Shown piece by piece: positions 1 to 11,340 of a stretch of DNA of 64,000 nt. The first letter of the stretch is position 1. The number at the start of each line of letters is the position of its first letter. The notes beneath the pieces were generated by a model that did not search any database, was not told the origin of the DNA, and worked only from the letters and a program-made list of their open reading frames with translations. Position numbers and translations under genes: made by a program. This stretch comes from Pteria penguin (lineage: Eukaryota; Mollusca; Bivalvia; Pterioida; Pteriidae): positions 1,626,455-1,690,454 of the forward strand of contig CM068593.1 of the NCBI GenBank assembly GCA_035048485.1, given 5' to 3'.

Positions 1-600
1 TAAGTATATTGGTTTGATTGTAGCATGATGCAGTGGTATGATCGATGATACGATGGTATAATGATGCGATGGTATAATGGTACAGTGGTATGATGGTAAG
101 GTGAAGTGGGATGATGGTACGTGGGTAGGATGGTATGGCGTTATGTTGGCAGATTGGTACTGTATTAGCTGCTATGATGGTGTTGTGGTATAGTCATACG
201 ATTGTATGATCATATTATAGCGGTGTAGTGGCGCTATGGTATCATGGTATGATATGATGGTATGGTGGAATGATGATATGAAGGAATGTGGTATATGGTA
301 CGATGGTATGATGTAGCCTGGTATATGATACGATGGTTCGACAGTATGGCGGCGCAATGGCATGAGGGCACGATGATATAATGGTACGGTGTAATGATGA
401 CAAGATGATAGAATATGGTACATAATGGTATCGTAGCGATGGTATGAAGGTGTGATGTTTTGGCTGCACAGTAGTTTGATGGTGCGGTGGAATGATAATG
501 GAATGATAAGGCATAGTGATACGATGGTTTAATTGTGATGTGGTATGGTGATCTGATGATTGATCAATGGTGTGGTGTTACGATAGTATGGTGGTACTGT
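1..600. repeat. Degenerate ATGGTATGATGG minisatellite, copy 1
   Basis: The stretch is an imperfect array of short words such as ATGGTATGATGG and ACGATGGTATGATGG with no fixed period. It yields apparent open frames rich in His, Tyr and Ser on the minus strand, which I regard as by-products of the repeat. A second copy with the same word order lies at 10475-11340, so the array is part of a larger duplicated block. Confidence 0.85.
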
Positions 601-879
601 GTCTATATCTCTGTCGTTTGAAAGTGATTCGCTATCACTGATGCTGATACTATCTTATTATCTTATTTTACAAGATTAAATAGTTTGGTTTGGAGAATTT
701 AATTTCTATAGAACACCAGTTGCAACACATGTATTTTAAGTTCCTGATGTCCCATTGAAAATTCAACCTGACTTCATGATGTTACAGCAAGTTCAACTAA
801 TTTGACAAATTTATCGAAGAACGTTCATTATAACAAATCATAGCAAAAATATGTTTTTGATCTTGTATTACGACCTCAA

Positions 880-1330
880 CATGTATGTGTTACCAGTTAA
901 CATCCCTAACGGTAACGGTTTGATAGCACATATTACCAGTTACCGTCTATATCTGTACCGGTTTAACTGTTTTATAGCATGCCTTCCCAGTTACCATCTG
1001 TATCTATGCCAGTTTAAATAGTTAAAATACATACAAGTTATGTTTTGGGTTTTTACCGGATTTAGTAGCAACTATTACCAGATACCATCTGTATCTGTAC
1101 CACTTTTAATAGCATGTGTTACCAATTAAAATCTGTATATGTAACGGTTTTAACAGTTTGTGCTACCTGTATTGGTACCGGCTTTAAAAGGATATGAAAC
1201 CAATAAAGATTTGTATCTGTGTTGGTGTTATTGTAGTTGTTACCAGTTACCATCTATACCAGTACCACTTTCAATAGCATGTGTTACCAGATACAATCTA
1301 TATCTGTACCAGTTTTAATGTCTTTCCAAC
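880..1330. repeat. TACC-rich minisatellite (about 45-bp unit), copy 1
   Basis: Repeated phrases of the form TTACCAGTTACCATCTGTAT, CTGTACCAGTTTTAATAGCA recur about every 45 bp with heavy divergence. The same array follows the ATGGTATG array in the second block (11640-12175), and a short remnant sits at 50341-50400. No coding potential is seen. Confidence 0.8.
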
Positions 1331-1361
1331 GACCATATGTATATGTTAGAAATTGTAAATT

Positions 1362-1620
1362 GCCCCCCCCCCCCCCCTCTCTCTGTTTCTCTTCTTCCCT
1401 CCTCGGATCTTGATGTACACATGATCTGTGGTTGTTGGTTGGTTGATTGGTGTTTTACGTCGCTTCCAACAATTTTTAATTTATATCACGACATGGAAGC
1501 AGGAGGTTACCAAACTTTTCATGATAGTGGCGCAATCTGGGAATCGAAACCGGATCAACGGCGACGAACTGAGGCGACAACATTTCTCCCCATTTTCATT
1601 TCTGGGAATTAATAAGAGCA
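1362..1620 (+). repeat. Dispersed repeat with C-run and ACACATGATCTGTGGTTG core, copy 1
   Basis: A C-run (about 1364-1377) is followed by a segment containing ACACATGATCTGTGGTTG and GACATGGAAGCAGGAGGT. Closely related segments occur at 12186-12440 and 50718-50990, always after a C-run and always upstream of an E element. Short open frames here (for example 1337-1612) follow the repeat and are not conserved as protein, so I do not call a gene. Confidence 0.75.
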
Positions 1621-1689
1621 AAGCCTAGCGTGACTTAATACGTCCGTCGCTTACTTTGGACAGAATCAATGTGAACGATAGTTTTATTA

Positions 1690-2330
1690 TCCCCAAACTT
1701 GGATCTTGTATGAAATATTGAAATCCACAGAGAGGTATCCAAGTTCCATAACTCTGTAATCACAAAATAGAATTTGCTCCAAACTTAAAGGTGGCTTCCC
1801 TAACACTATTTAAACATTCTGTATAAATGTCATGAAAAACAACTGACTTTTACCTACGGTACCGCGTAACATATCATCTCCATACCATCCTACCATAGTA
1901 AAAATAAAATCAAAGTTCATTAACTCTGTCATGACAAAACAGAATTTGCTCAAAATCGACAGGCGGCTTTACCTACCTTACTATATCATTCTGTATTAGA
2001 TTAATGAAAAACAGCTGATGTTTACTAAAGTTATTGCGTTCCATATAATCTTAATATAGCAAAACGAAAATCGAAGTTCCATAACTCTACAACGACAAAA
2101 CATACTTTGCTCAAAATCGAAAGGCGGCTTCCTCTACAGTATCTACGCATTCTGTACGAGTTTTGTCAAAAATAGCGGACGTTAACTAAAGTTATCGCGT
2201 TCCAAAGCAGACAGACGGATAGACTGGTGGGCAGACAGAGCCATGCCATATGTCCCGTCTTTCCACCGGCGTATAAAAAGCTGAACAGTAAATACCGAAC
2301 GAGAAAAAATCAACACCGTTCTATACACTA
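1690..2330 (+). repeat. About 160-bp tandem repeat, copy 1
   Basis: Three to four diverged units contain CCATAACTCTGTAACGACAA, CAGAATTTGCTCAAAATCGA, GGCGGCTTCCC and AAGTTATCGCGTTCCA. The array ends in a GACAGACGGATAGAC-type stretch and a tail with AAAAGCTGAACAGTAAATAC. Corresponding arrays lie at 12460-13380 and, reduced to the tail, near 51000-51130. Confidence 0.8.
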
Positions 2331-2447
2331 GCAATTATTTGATTCTAGAATAAATATAGAAAATGTGGCAATGTTTTTAAACAATCAAAAAGAAAAAAAA
2401 TAAGAAAAACAAAACCCAAAATACAAAAAACAAAAAAAAAACAAAAT

Positions 2448-2480
<33 letters not shown>

Positions 2481-2518
2481 AAAAAAGAAAGAAAGAAAAA
2501 GGAAACTAAAACTAAAAC

Positions 2519-3470
2519 AGAGGTCAAAGTAGGCCTTTATCGCTCACCTGAGGACCTAGATGATTAGTCATCCAAGAATGAAAAAGGAATGTATTTTTGC
2601 ATTACTATGACTTAGTCAAAACAAATGTTGAAAATATGTCAAATTTTATTTCAGAATAGAATAAAAAACAACAACACTTTTTTGCTCATCCATATATTGT
2701 CCAGATCCAACTTAAAATGGCCTAATTTCATATGTCGAGTGTTGAGAAACATCTAAAATCTTATTTATATGTGTAAAGAAATGAAATGGATTTGAACGGC
2801 AACTCTCCATATTTTAATTACCATGTGGAATATGTACCATTGTGAGACCTAGTTTTTAGACATGGTGGCATTATCTGTTCACTAATTTGGAGGAAATTGA
2901 CGATTTATAGTACTTCATGTATACCATATGTCATCAAAATCGTTCATGTGGTATCACAACAGAAGTTAAAAATGTGAAGAATTGTCCCTATACACCCTCA
3001 TTTGGGAGTCTTAAAAATTCATAGAAAATAAAAAAAAAAAAAAAAAAAAAAAAAATTGAGATAATGACAAAATTCTTTCAAAACAACATTCCTTACCGTA
3101 ATTATGATCAAATTAGTCCATAAAAAATCATTGTTATTAATTAACTAGAAAATATTACACTTTTCTGCATTGAAATCAACAAGTCCAAAGAAAATGTCGA
3201 ACAAACTTCTAAACCTTGATTTTAGAATGGAACCAAAATGACAATACTTCTTCACTCATCCCTCTAGATAATTTTAAGCATTCTGTTGTCTCTGCATACA
3301 GCCAGTATGAAGAAGAAGATTATCAAAAGCGGGCACTTTTTTGTGACTTACTTTTGACAGTGTTGGCGACACCTGTAAAAAGGTTTAGACGAAAATGACA
3401 GAATTTGAAAGGGGTCATAAGTTATTTATTTTTACCAATTTTATTAAATTCCTTACAATCGTGGTGTATT
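2519..3470 (+). mobile_element. E element, copy 1 (3'-truncated)
   Basis: It begins with a diverged AGGCCTTTATCGCTCACCTGAG terminus (2538-2554 region) and follows the family sequence through GTCCAAAGAAAATGTCGA and CTGCATACAGCCAGTATG. It stops near 3470 without the terminal CTCAGGTGAGCTAA hairpin. A-rich runs (3030-3055) interrupt it. It abuts the broken B-box/NHL gene on its right, as copy 2 abuts the gene at 14636. The family is non-coding as far as I can see. Confidence 0.8.
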
Positions 3471-3473
3471 ATC

Positions 3474-3573
3474 TGTGTCTGTTCAGGGTGAAACATTATG
3501 GTTTATTCCCGTGTCATCTGATCTGTAGGGTATAAGGGAAATAAATCATAATGTTTCACCCTGAACAGACACA
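3474..3573. repeat. Fold-back at the 3' end of a broken gene
   Basis: Positions 3474-3510 and 3536-3573 are near-perfect reverse complements (TGTGTCTGTTCAGGGTGAAA against TTTCACCCTGAACAGACACA) with a 25-nt spacer. Both arms are coding sequence of the B-box/NHL family. Read on the plus strand, 3474-3528 gives VSVQGETLWFIPVSSDL and then a stop, while the right arm is the same segment of the minus-strand gene. A piece of the gene was therefore duplicated in inverted orientation exactly where the gene is broken. Confidence 0.85.
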
Positions 3574-4720
3574 CATAATACAACACGATTGTTGACACAG
3601 CACGGCCCATATATATTATGGGAGTGATCGCCCGTATAATATCCCAGCCGAGTGATATCTTCTTCCCGAACGCTTTCTCTAGTTTTATCTGCCTGACGTG
3701 ATGTCCCTGCCTGTCCAGTATCATGATGGTGTTTTGGCCACTCTGTACCACACAAAAGTACGTCCCGTCATACATGATACCGTTTGCTCTATACTGCACC
3801 CCGTATGTAACATCACTACGTGTGTCTGGCCATGCGTATTCCATATGTACACTTTGGTATCGTCGCCGCATGTAGCGAATATGTCGTCACTTGCACGTGT
3901 GATCCCCCATGTAGAATCCTTGAGAGCAGTAGATGACAGGTAACCACCGCTATCATTGAACAACTTGAGCTTCTTGTTACCATTATCTACTACCACGACT
4001 TTACTACCAACAGTCAATACACCAGTGACACAAACCCTTTTTTTACCTTCAGGGGTCAGTTGTTCGAAACTTTAACAGTTAGTTAAGCTAATCAGTGGTT
4101 TAAAGTTTGAGAGCCATTTAATTTAATTTATAAGATTTCTGTATAAAAGTCTAAATTATTTTACAAAACTTGTTTCATATGCTACAAATCAGTACAAAGA
4201 CTATGACTTAAAGTCTTCTCATTTCAGAGATATAGTCAGATGAAATTTAACTATTGGTTAGCTTAACCAGTGGTTAAAGAATCGAACAACTGACCCCAGA
4301 TGTTTTGGCATTGATGTCTCTACAGTGCCCGGATTTCATGTTCTGACGATCGATCAGCTTGTCGTGACGATTTCTTGACCCTTCTTGGTAAAAATACACG
4401 TTTTCTTTTATCCTCTTTGCTCTTCACTGCCATCTCCGCTGTGTGTGACGGATCACTGTCAGACATTTTTATAAAATCAGAAGCAAGTTCGTTCTCGTTT
4501 TTGACTGAAAGACTAATGGCGGGTAGCAAAAGTTGTTATATATGGCGTGGGCTTCATTAGATTTAAATGTCGGCTGCATGTCATAAATCATAAAACAGAT
4601 CGTCTTGTGTATTAAATGACCCTGAAATGTCAACATATTCACTTTGGTACACGTAAAAGCATTTAAGTCCTTACTGTCCAGCATATGCGGATTAGACAGT
4701 GACAATCGAGGGTATAGAGA
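3536..4720 (-). pseudogene. B-box/NHL-like propeller protein, broken copy A
   Basis: Minus-strand reading gives the family sequence in pieces: a remnant of the second half of the B-box (DMQPTFKSNEAHAIYN, about 4545-4595), the basic linker (RRVKKSSRQADRSSEH), then propeller blades (VVVVDNGNKKLKLFNDSGG, MYDGTYFCVVQSGQNTI). It is disrupted in several ways. A 244-bp MITE splits the linker at 4053-4296. A 4-bp deletion near 3828 removes GTAA from the GQTVTRSDV codons. Another frameshift lies before the DHSHNIY motif, and the last third is replaced by a fold-back at 3474-3573. Most of the B-box also looks deleted: a TTTCAG acceptor-like site followed by GTCATTTAA, as at the start of exon 2 of the intact gene, runs almost directly into the B-box tail. 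I am confident that it is non-functional. Confidence 0.9.
4053..4296. mobile_element. Harbinger-like MITE inside broken gene A
   Basis: The ends are inverted repeats: GGGTCAGTTGTTCGAAACTT on the left and, reversed, GGGTCAGTTGTTCGATTCTT on the right, with similarity running on for about 50 bp. It is flanked by a 3-bp direct repeat, CAG (4050-4052 and 4297-4299). Removing it restores the TTCAGATG order seen as TTCAGACC in the intact relative at about 59838. A 3-bp duplication and GGG-starting termini suggest the PIF/Harbinger group. It has no coding sequence. Confidence 0.85.
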
Positions 4721-5417
4721 ACATAACATTTACACTGTTTACATCTTCCAAAATATCGTAAATTCTGACGGATTTTCATAACTGGTGAAACAAATTATGA
4801 AAATAAAAACTCATAATTCTTTTTCAAAACTGGATAATGCCATTTCCCCCGGGAACTTGTCGTTGTGGAGTTTGTAATATAGCACCTATACCGAAATACG
4901 AATAAACATGCCAATTTAAACATTTGGTTTGGTATTTCTAATAGAATTCTAAAATGTCCTCCGATACATGTGCAACGAGATCTTTAATTCACCCCTGTTC
5001 TTATAGTTCTACAGATAATATGTTTTAATACACCTATCTGTTGTATAATAAGTTCGTTCCCCAGCGATGTCGTGGGCATGTCATAGGGTCAAGTGGGCAA
5101 TTTATGCTGCCGCCGACGGACTGCCTGTCGGTCGCATTGCGCGGACGATACGTAGGCGCCCGTGGATTTTCCTACTTCCAATCTGACTGTACTGTATTGC
5201 AATTTATCAGGGGCTCTTATGGAAGAAATTTTATAATTAATCTGTAAATAAAGATTGATTCTGCTGTAAAATTGTGAATTTTAATCTCACTTCGCTAATG
5301 TAAAGATCCTGTGAATAAAAAAGTATTGCTATTTACACTTGAAATTTATGGGGAATATATATCTATGTATTATTGTATAAGATAGAATAAGTAGTCCTCC
5401 AAAGGGAAGTAAAATAC

Positions 5418-5679
5418 ACTAAAAGAAACAACACAAACACTCTTTGCCGCAAATTTTCGGCCTCCTGGTCTTTATCAAGCAATTGTTAGAAAACTACAGA
5501 AGAACTATGTAACATCCATCTTTACATGTCTAATATAAACAAGCTTCTGAGAAGCTTGTTTATATTAGACATGTAAAGATGGATGTTACATAGTTCTCTG
5601 TACTTTTCTAACATTTGCTTGATAAAGACCAGGAGGCCGAAAATTTGCGGCAAAGAGTGTTTGTGTTGTTTCTTTTAGT
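5418..5679. repeat. 262-bp near-perfect palindrome
   Basis: Arms 5418-5547 and 5551-5679 are nearly exact reverse complements with only 3 nt (TGA) between them; the centre reads AACAAGCTTCTGAGAAGCTT. Outer ends are ACTAAAAGAAAC and GTTTCTTTTAGT. There is no coding sequence and no clear target duplication. It could be a fold-back MITE whose inverted repeats fill the element, or a palindrome formed at a break. Confidence 0.9.
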
Positions 5680-6660
5680 ATTATTGTATATATGTATACA
5701 ATATATGTATATGCATATAAATACAACAGAATTATAGCAAATTAAATTACAAGAAAACATAAAACAGTACTGTGATATCACTAATTCATTGCTAAATATT
5801 ATTAATACATTGATATTAACATACTATAAAAACAATCATTAATAAAAGATTATAAATTTAATGTCATCCGACTGGAGTTCAAGTGTCGAACACTCTATTT
5901 TACCTCCGAAAGAACATTCACTCTTGGCGCGAAATATAGCCACCTATCGACAAATACTAAATCGAAAAGAGAGAAATTAATTTCATTCTTACTGACCACT
6001 TGAAATGATTAAAATCTTATTTTTTCTGCAGACGACAAATTATTTACGTTGAAATCAAAGGTTCAGTTTTCAAAAAAATGAATTAGGTAGACCATTAAGA
6101 ATTGTGGTTGTATAGTAGCCATGGCATTTCTGAGTGGGAATTTATTGGAGAATAACCAGCGGGTGACGCCATGGAATATATATAGGGAGAAAATCTCAAG
6201 TCGTATTAGAATATATATATGAATTAACATTTATGAGATAAGGTTTGACCGATTTAACCACCAGATATGAATTTCACCGAGAGATTTTGATATTTTTGTT
6301 TCCACTTTATAAAGGGCGAGTGGCCTATAATTTCTGGATATTGATTGTTTGTTCATTTGATTGTGCTGCTTTTACGATGAGTGTGAAGTAGGGCACCCGT
6401 AAACCGGTTAACTACACCAATTGAGTGACGTTTGTTACTTTACTTTAACGTCCTAAATAGGTATTGTAACTGCAGTGCAATCGAATATTTTTGTTAAGTC
6501 GTTCTCTTTGGTTCCTTTTTTTTTTGCGGGGGGGGGGGGGGGGGGGGGGGGTTACTAATATGTTGTTTATGTCCTTGGTGATTTCCTGTATATAGCTTGG
6601 TCAGATGCATTACTTAATAAATAATAAACAAATCTGTATAAGGAAATGATATTTTATCAG
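5680..6660. other. AT-rich spacer
   Basis: I see no gene. The stretch is AT-rich with a T-run followed by a run of about 22 G near 6529-6550, which is likely unstable. Several TATATA words are present but nothing ties them to a promoter. Confidence 0.6.
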
Positions 6661-6677
6661 CTAATCGGCCTACTGTG

Positions 6678-7884
6678 CTATCTACACACGACATTGTAAC
6701 ACGTGACGGAATACACTGATATCACGTCGACTTTGCCTGTGTATAGGTCGAAGTTGACATACAGCTTTTGTCTTTGAGAGTCATAATAAATGTAGCGAGG
6801 CTTTGCGCCTATGTCTTTCCTCTCCATCAGTTTACGATCATACTTTCCCGCTTTTGATATTAAATGTAAACAATCACTGTGGTCATCAGTTACACACGGG
6901 ACGCCGCATATTTCCGTTATAGTGCGCAGATTCTTTGATACGGGAGTGTACCATAATGGCTCACCTTGAACAGACATACAGACACTCATAATACACCTTC
7001 ATAATCACCCCAGCAGGGCACGTATATATTATGGGAGTGACCGTCCATATAGATATCATCGCCGAGTTTTATTTTCTTCTGGCCGAATGCTTTTTTGTGG
7101 ATTTATATGGGTGATGCGTTTCCCCTGCGTTTCTAATATCGTGATGAAGTCACTGTGTAACACACAGTAGTACGTCCCGTCATACACGATATCCTTTGAG
7201 TAATCGTCTACCCGGTATGTAACTTCACTACGTGTTACTGTCTGGTCGTGTATAATCCAAAAGTACACTTTCTTATTGAACCCATATGTAGCGAATGTGT
7301 CGTCACTGACACGTGTGATCCCCCGTGTATCATCCTTGAGAGCAGTAGATGACAGGTAAGCACCGCTATCATTGAACAACTTGAGCATCATGTTACCATT
7401 ATCTACTACGACGACATGACTGGCTACACCAGTCACCCAAATACGTTTTGTATCCTCAGACGTTTTGACATTGATGTCTTTACAGTGTTCGGCTTTCAGG
7501 TTACCAGGATCAGTTTGTCGTGACGATTTCTTAACTCTTCTTGGTAGAAACACACGTTTTCTTTTACCCTCTCTGCTCTTTATGGTCACCTCCGCGGTGT
7601 ATGGCGGTTCAGTGTCATCCATTTTCAGAAAATCAGAAGCGATGTCTTCTTCGTTCTTGTTATTGACTGGAGGGTTAATAACATCGGGTAGCAGAAGTTG
7701 ATATATAGTGTGGTCTTAAGTAGATTAAAATGTCGAATGCACGTATGTACACGCGATAGAATAAAATTTTCGACATTCATAACAAGCGGAGTAAACTGGG
7801 GAATGTTGTCCTCTTTTAAAGCAGGTCCTCTTTTAAAGCAGGTGAGGCAATACCTGGTGACATCTTTGAAGTATATGTTTTGAC
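6678..7884 (-). pseudogene. B-box/NHL-like propeller protein, broken copy B
   Basis: Minus-strand pieces 7622-7056 and 6989-6678 cover the linker (KKSSRQTDPGNLKAEHCKDI) and propeller of the family. At least two frameshifts separate them: one near 7080, after a KKAFG-like site, and one just before SVQGEPLWYTP near 6975. The family stop after SVYSVTC has become a Tyr codon, adding YNVVCR before a new stop. Exon 2 begins at a TTTTAG acceptor (7885), and its start codon region survives, but the B-box coding part carries a 17-bp tandem duplication (ACCTGCTTTAAAAGAGG twice, about 7809-7843) and lacks the cysteine pairs. Upstream, a 5' splice donor AAG/GTAAGAAC at 8055/8054 matches the donor of the intact gene, so this copy arose by DNA duplication rather than retroposition. 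Confidence 0.88.
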
Positions 7885-8054
7885 CTAAAACGAAAATAGG
7901 CGTACTTAACTCTTTTACAAATACACTTTTGATTGCCGTAAATATTGCATTCTTAATTACTGCGAATAACTACCTATTAGCTAGATCTACATTTGAATAA
8001 ACTTGAAGTTAGTAAATTGTAATAATTTTTTATGAAGTAAACATGTGTTCTTAC

Positions 8055-8170
8055 CTTCGAGAGAATAACATCGATTTCCTGGCGTTGTTTATGTCTGTTG
8101 TCAATGAAGTCATGTCATGTGATACATAAAACAAGCTAGTACGAGTTACCTTTCTTACACCATTACATTT
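8055..8170 (-). other. Remnant of non-coding 5' exon of broken gene B
   Basis: On the minus strand the segment ends in CTCTCGAAG followed by GTAAGAAC, a good 5' splice site. It resembles the segment upstream of the intact gene (about 60519-60610), sharing GTACGAGTTA.CTTTCTT and GTGAAGTCA-type words when read on the plus strand. The inferred intron would be 8054-7885, 170 bp. The right limit is not defined. Confidence 0.55.
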
Positions 8171-8239
8171 ATCATAAACGAAGATTGACGCCCATGTAAC
8201 ACAATTTTCTTTTCTTATTAAAAGTGGTAACGATGTCAA

Positions 8240-8655
8240 TTATAATATATAAATAGAAGAATAAGAAAAATAGATGAGAAATAAATAATTAAATAAATAA
8301 ACAAATAAAAATCTAGATAAAAAAGTAAACAAACAAACAAACACCCCCCCAAAAAAATTAATTAGTAAATGAAAATCATAAAACTTAAAAAAGAAAACAC
8401 ACACAAAACGGTAAGGGTAAACTGTGTATATAAAATCTTTAATGCAATGCGGAATTTGATTTTTATCTAACCAAATGTTTCCTGTTTTCTACTGAATTCA
8501 TTATAAATAATTAAATCACTTGCTTTTAACAACGTCATACATATTATGAATACATCCATTACACTGAGGTGAATACATGTTAAAATATAGAAATGATACT
8601 CAGTGTAACCGCAGAATTATCCCAGTGATATATTTCAGGTAAAAATCATTTATTT
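8240..8655. other. A-rich, low-complexity spacer
   Basis: The sequence holds simple A-rich words (AAATAAATAAACAAAT) and nothing I can identify as a gene or element. Confidence 0.6.
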
Positions 8656-8995
8656 AGTTGGATTTTATGGAGGGTATTCGTAGTCAAAACCCAGACATGT
8701 AGAATTTTAAATTTACATTGCAGATATATCGTTTACTAGTTTAGTTTGGTTTATTTGCAAAAACCGCATGGTTTACACATGTACTTTATACAAATGCATT
8801 ATTTACACTTGTACTTATCGCAGTTGTATGTTTTATATATGCACTTTGGGCAATTTTAACTGTGCAAAACCACTCCGGCGAAACATTAAGTTTGTATTTA
8901 TGCATGTTTAAATGTACATTTTATTATAACACAAGCGTAGTTTCCAGTTTCAGTCCTGTTCCAAGATTTATCTACATGACATATACACGTTATGA
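8656..8995 (+). mobile_element. Solo arm of the 1.87-kb long-TIR element
   Basis: TATGGAGGGTATTCGTAGTC followed by alternating TTTACAC.TGTACTT words matches the left inverted repeat of the element at 38103-39970 over about 330 bp. The second arm and the interior are absent here. A TTTAGTTTGGTTTATTTGC insertion-like difference occurs near 8740. Confidence 0.75.
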
Positions 8996-9184
8996 GGAAA
9001 AACGATTAGCTTAAATTTTGAGGTAAAACAAGTGTATAGCAATAATTGTCAGTTTTGAGAAACAGCCATTCCTGCCCGCTTAAATTTAATTTTAAGACTA
9101 CAAATAGGTCATAGCAAATTACACATAGAATTCCTGTCGCCACAAAATCTTAGTCTACAAAAGTAGATTACCTCTGATTCCAAT

Positions 9185-9211
9185 GGGGGGGGGGGGGGGG
9201 GGGGGGGGGGG
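9185..9211. repeat. Run of 27 G
   Basis: An uninterrupted G-run inside otherwise AT-rich spacer. Similar G- or C-runs occur at several repeat junctions in this window. Its length in the assembly should be treated as uncertain. Confidence 0.9.
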
Positions 9212-9354
9212 TGTCCAAATGGAAGAGATTCTAGAGCCGCCTATTATAAGTCAGTAATGGATTTAAAGTTCCGCCTTGGTAAGGTAACAGTAGGTGAAAC
9301 CTCCTCCAGAAGCTCCTGGATTTTAACGTTTTTTATATACCTAGTGATTATACG

Positions 9355-9960
9355 TTTAACTAGAACTGTCCTAACGGGACAAATATCCCCGCTAGAACAA
9401 AGCTGAAACATGCAATAATTCATCCTAAGATAATCACTGGTATAAGTGTAATGGATGTCTCATTTGTAACTTTTGAGGTATAATCAATGAAAACAATCTT
9501 GTTTTGTGTGCACTCTGACCTTGACCTTGTAGATATGAATTGTTTCAAGGTCATTGCATATCCTTGGGTCAATTGTGTACAATATGACCTTCCAACAAAG
9601 CAACAGGAAGAAATTATTGTCTAGACAAGATCTCTGGCTATGTGCACTGTGACATTGACCTTGTAGATATCACCGGTTCAAAATCATGACATACTCTTAG
9701 GTCATGGACAATAATTGCGCAAAATATTATCTCCCTCTTAATTAAAAGGGAGAAGCTACGACTCAGACAAGAATTCTGACTATGTATACACTATGGCCTT
9801 TACCTTAAAGATATGACCTTGGTTTAAGGTCATGCCACACCCTCGGGCCATGAACAACAATTCTGTAAAATTTTATATCCCTCTATATTTAAAGGAAGAA
9901 GGTATATCGCGGACAAGTTTCATGGACAAACAGACGGACAGACGCTTCGTACAATGCCAT
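9355..9960 (+). repeat. GACCTTGACC dispersed minisatellite (G family), copy 1
   Basis: It opens with CTAGAACTGTCCTAACGGGA and continues with units containing TGACCTTGACCTTGTAGATA, GTTCAAGGTCAT and a GACAAG-type spacer, ending in a CAGACGGACAGACG stretch. The same head (ACTAGAGCAGTCCTAAC) opens copy 2 at 19157. The apparent open frame at 9832-10050 follows the repeat. Confidence 0.8.
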
Positions 9961-10180
9961 ACACTCCTTTGGATCATGGAAGAATTGGTGTTAAATATCA
10001 TCCAGATCCTACATAGGAGTAAGGAGCTATCATCAACATCATTATTTTAATTAAAAATGGGGAAAAAATTGGTTCATCTATGTTATCATCACTATCGGAA
10101 TTAAATTAAAAACTACTGATAGTCTCATGGTTTTTTTTTTTTTTTTCTTTATTCAATTCAACCTATAGCGATAGCTGGTA

Positions 10181-10462
10181 CAATCTTATTAAAACGCAAC
10201 TTGTATTTCGCTCCTCTACGATACTCTCCATGTATAAGATCTTACAACTGCCGATTCGAGGTCATCTCAGGATGACCTTTCAGAACAGCCAATCAGAATT
10301 GGTCTTATATTACATACAAACAATACCGAAAGATCTCTAACTCCAATTCTGATTGGCTGTTCTGAAAGGTCATCCTGAGATGACCTCGAATCGGCAGTTG
10401 TAAGATCTTGTACATGGAGAGTAGCGTAGAGGAACGAAGTACAAGTCGCGTTTCAATAAGAT
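10181..10462. mobile_element. Fold-back MITE with 12-bp target duplication
   Basis: Arms 10181-10302 and 10343-10462 are reverse complements (CAATCTTATTAAAACGC outside, CAGAACAGCCAATCAGAATT inside) around a 40-nt spacer. A direct repeat CGATAGCTGGTA flanks the element at 10169-10180 and 10463-10474. Duplications of 9-12 bp with long inverted repeats are typical of Mutator-like or fold-back elements. The host sequence is itself repetitive, so the exact duplication length could be inflated by a base or two. Confidence 0.85.
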
Positions 10463-10474
10463 CGATAGCTGGTA

Positions 10475-11340
10475 TAATGATATTCTGGGTTTGTGGATAT
10501 CATGGTATGATGGCGAGACGGAAAGGTGGTTCGATTGTATGATGGTACAATGGTATGATGGTGCTATTCTATGATGGTGCGATTTTATGTTGGTAAGATG
10601 GTATGATGGTACGATGGTATGATGGCACGATGTATGGTGGCGCGATGGTATGATGGTGCGGTTGTATGTGGATACGATGGTACGATTGTATAATGGTGAT
10701 GATATACGATGGCTCGATGGTATGCTGGAGGTTGGTATTATGATATTACGGTATGATTGTGAAGTGTTAAAATGGTAAGTATAATGCTTTGACTGTATTA
10801 TGTTGCAGTGGTATTATCGATGATACGATGGTATGATATAATGATGCCATGGTATAATGGTACAGTGGTATGATGGTAAGGTGGTGAAGTGGGATTATCG
10901 TACGTGTGTATGATGGTATGACCAGGTGTTGGCAGAATGGTACTGTATTAGCTGCTATGATGGTGTTGTGGTATAGTCATACGATTGTATGGTCATATTA
11001 TAGCGGTGTAATGGTGCTATGGTATCATGGTATGATATGATGGTATGGTGGAATGATGATACGAAGGAAATATGGTATATGGTACGATGGTGCGATGTTA
11101 CGACATTATGACGATGCCATGGTATAATGGCACGATGATATAATAATGACAAGATGATATGATGGGGTACGTGATACAATGGTACGGTGGCATGATGGTG
11201 CGATTGTAGTGGTATGATGGTGCGGTGGAATGATGGTGCATAGGCATAGTGATACGATGAATTAATTGTGATGTGGTATGGTAGCCCGATGGTGGAACAA
11301 TGGTGTGGTGTTACGATGGTATTGCGGTACTATGTCTATA
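10475..11340. repeat. Degenerate ATGGTATGATGG minisatellite, copy 2
   Basis: The word content matches 1-600, and long stretches align (for example GGTACTGTATTAGCTGCTAT at 10940 and 149). This is the left end of the second copy of a duplicated block. Apparent minus-strand frames are by-products of the repeat. Confidence 0.85.

Noticed and set aside
172..514. His/Tyr/Ser-rich frames on the minus strand (also at 10955-11179)
   Set aside because: Translation of the ATGGTATG minisatellite; no conservation between the two copies as protein.
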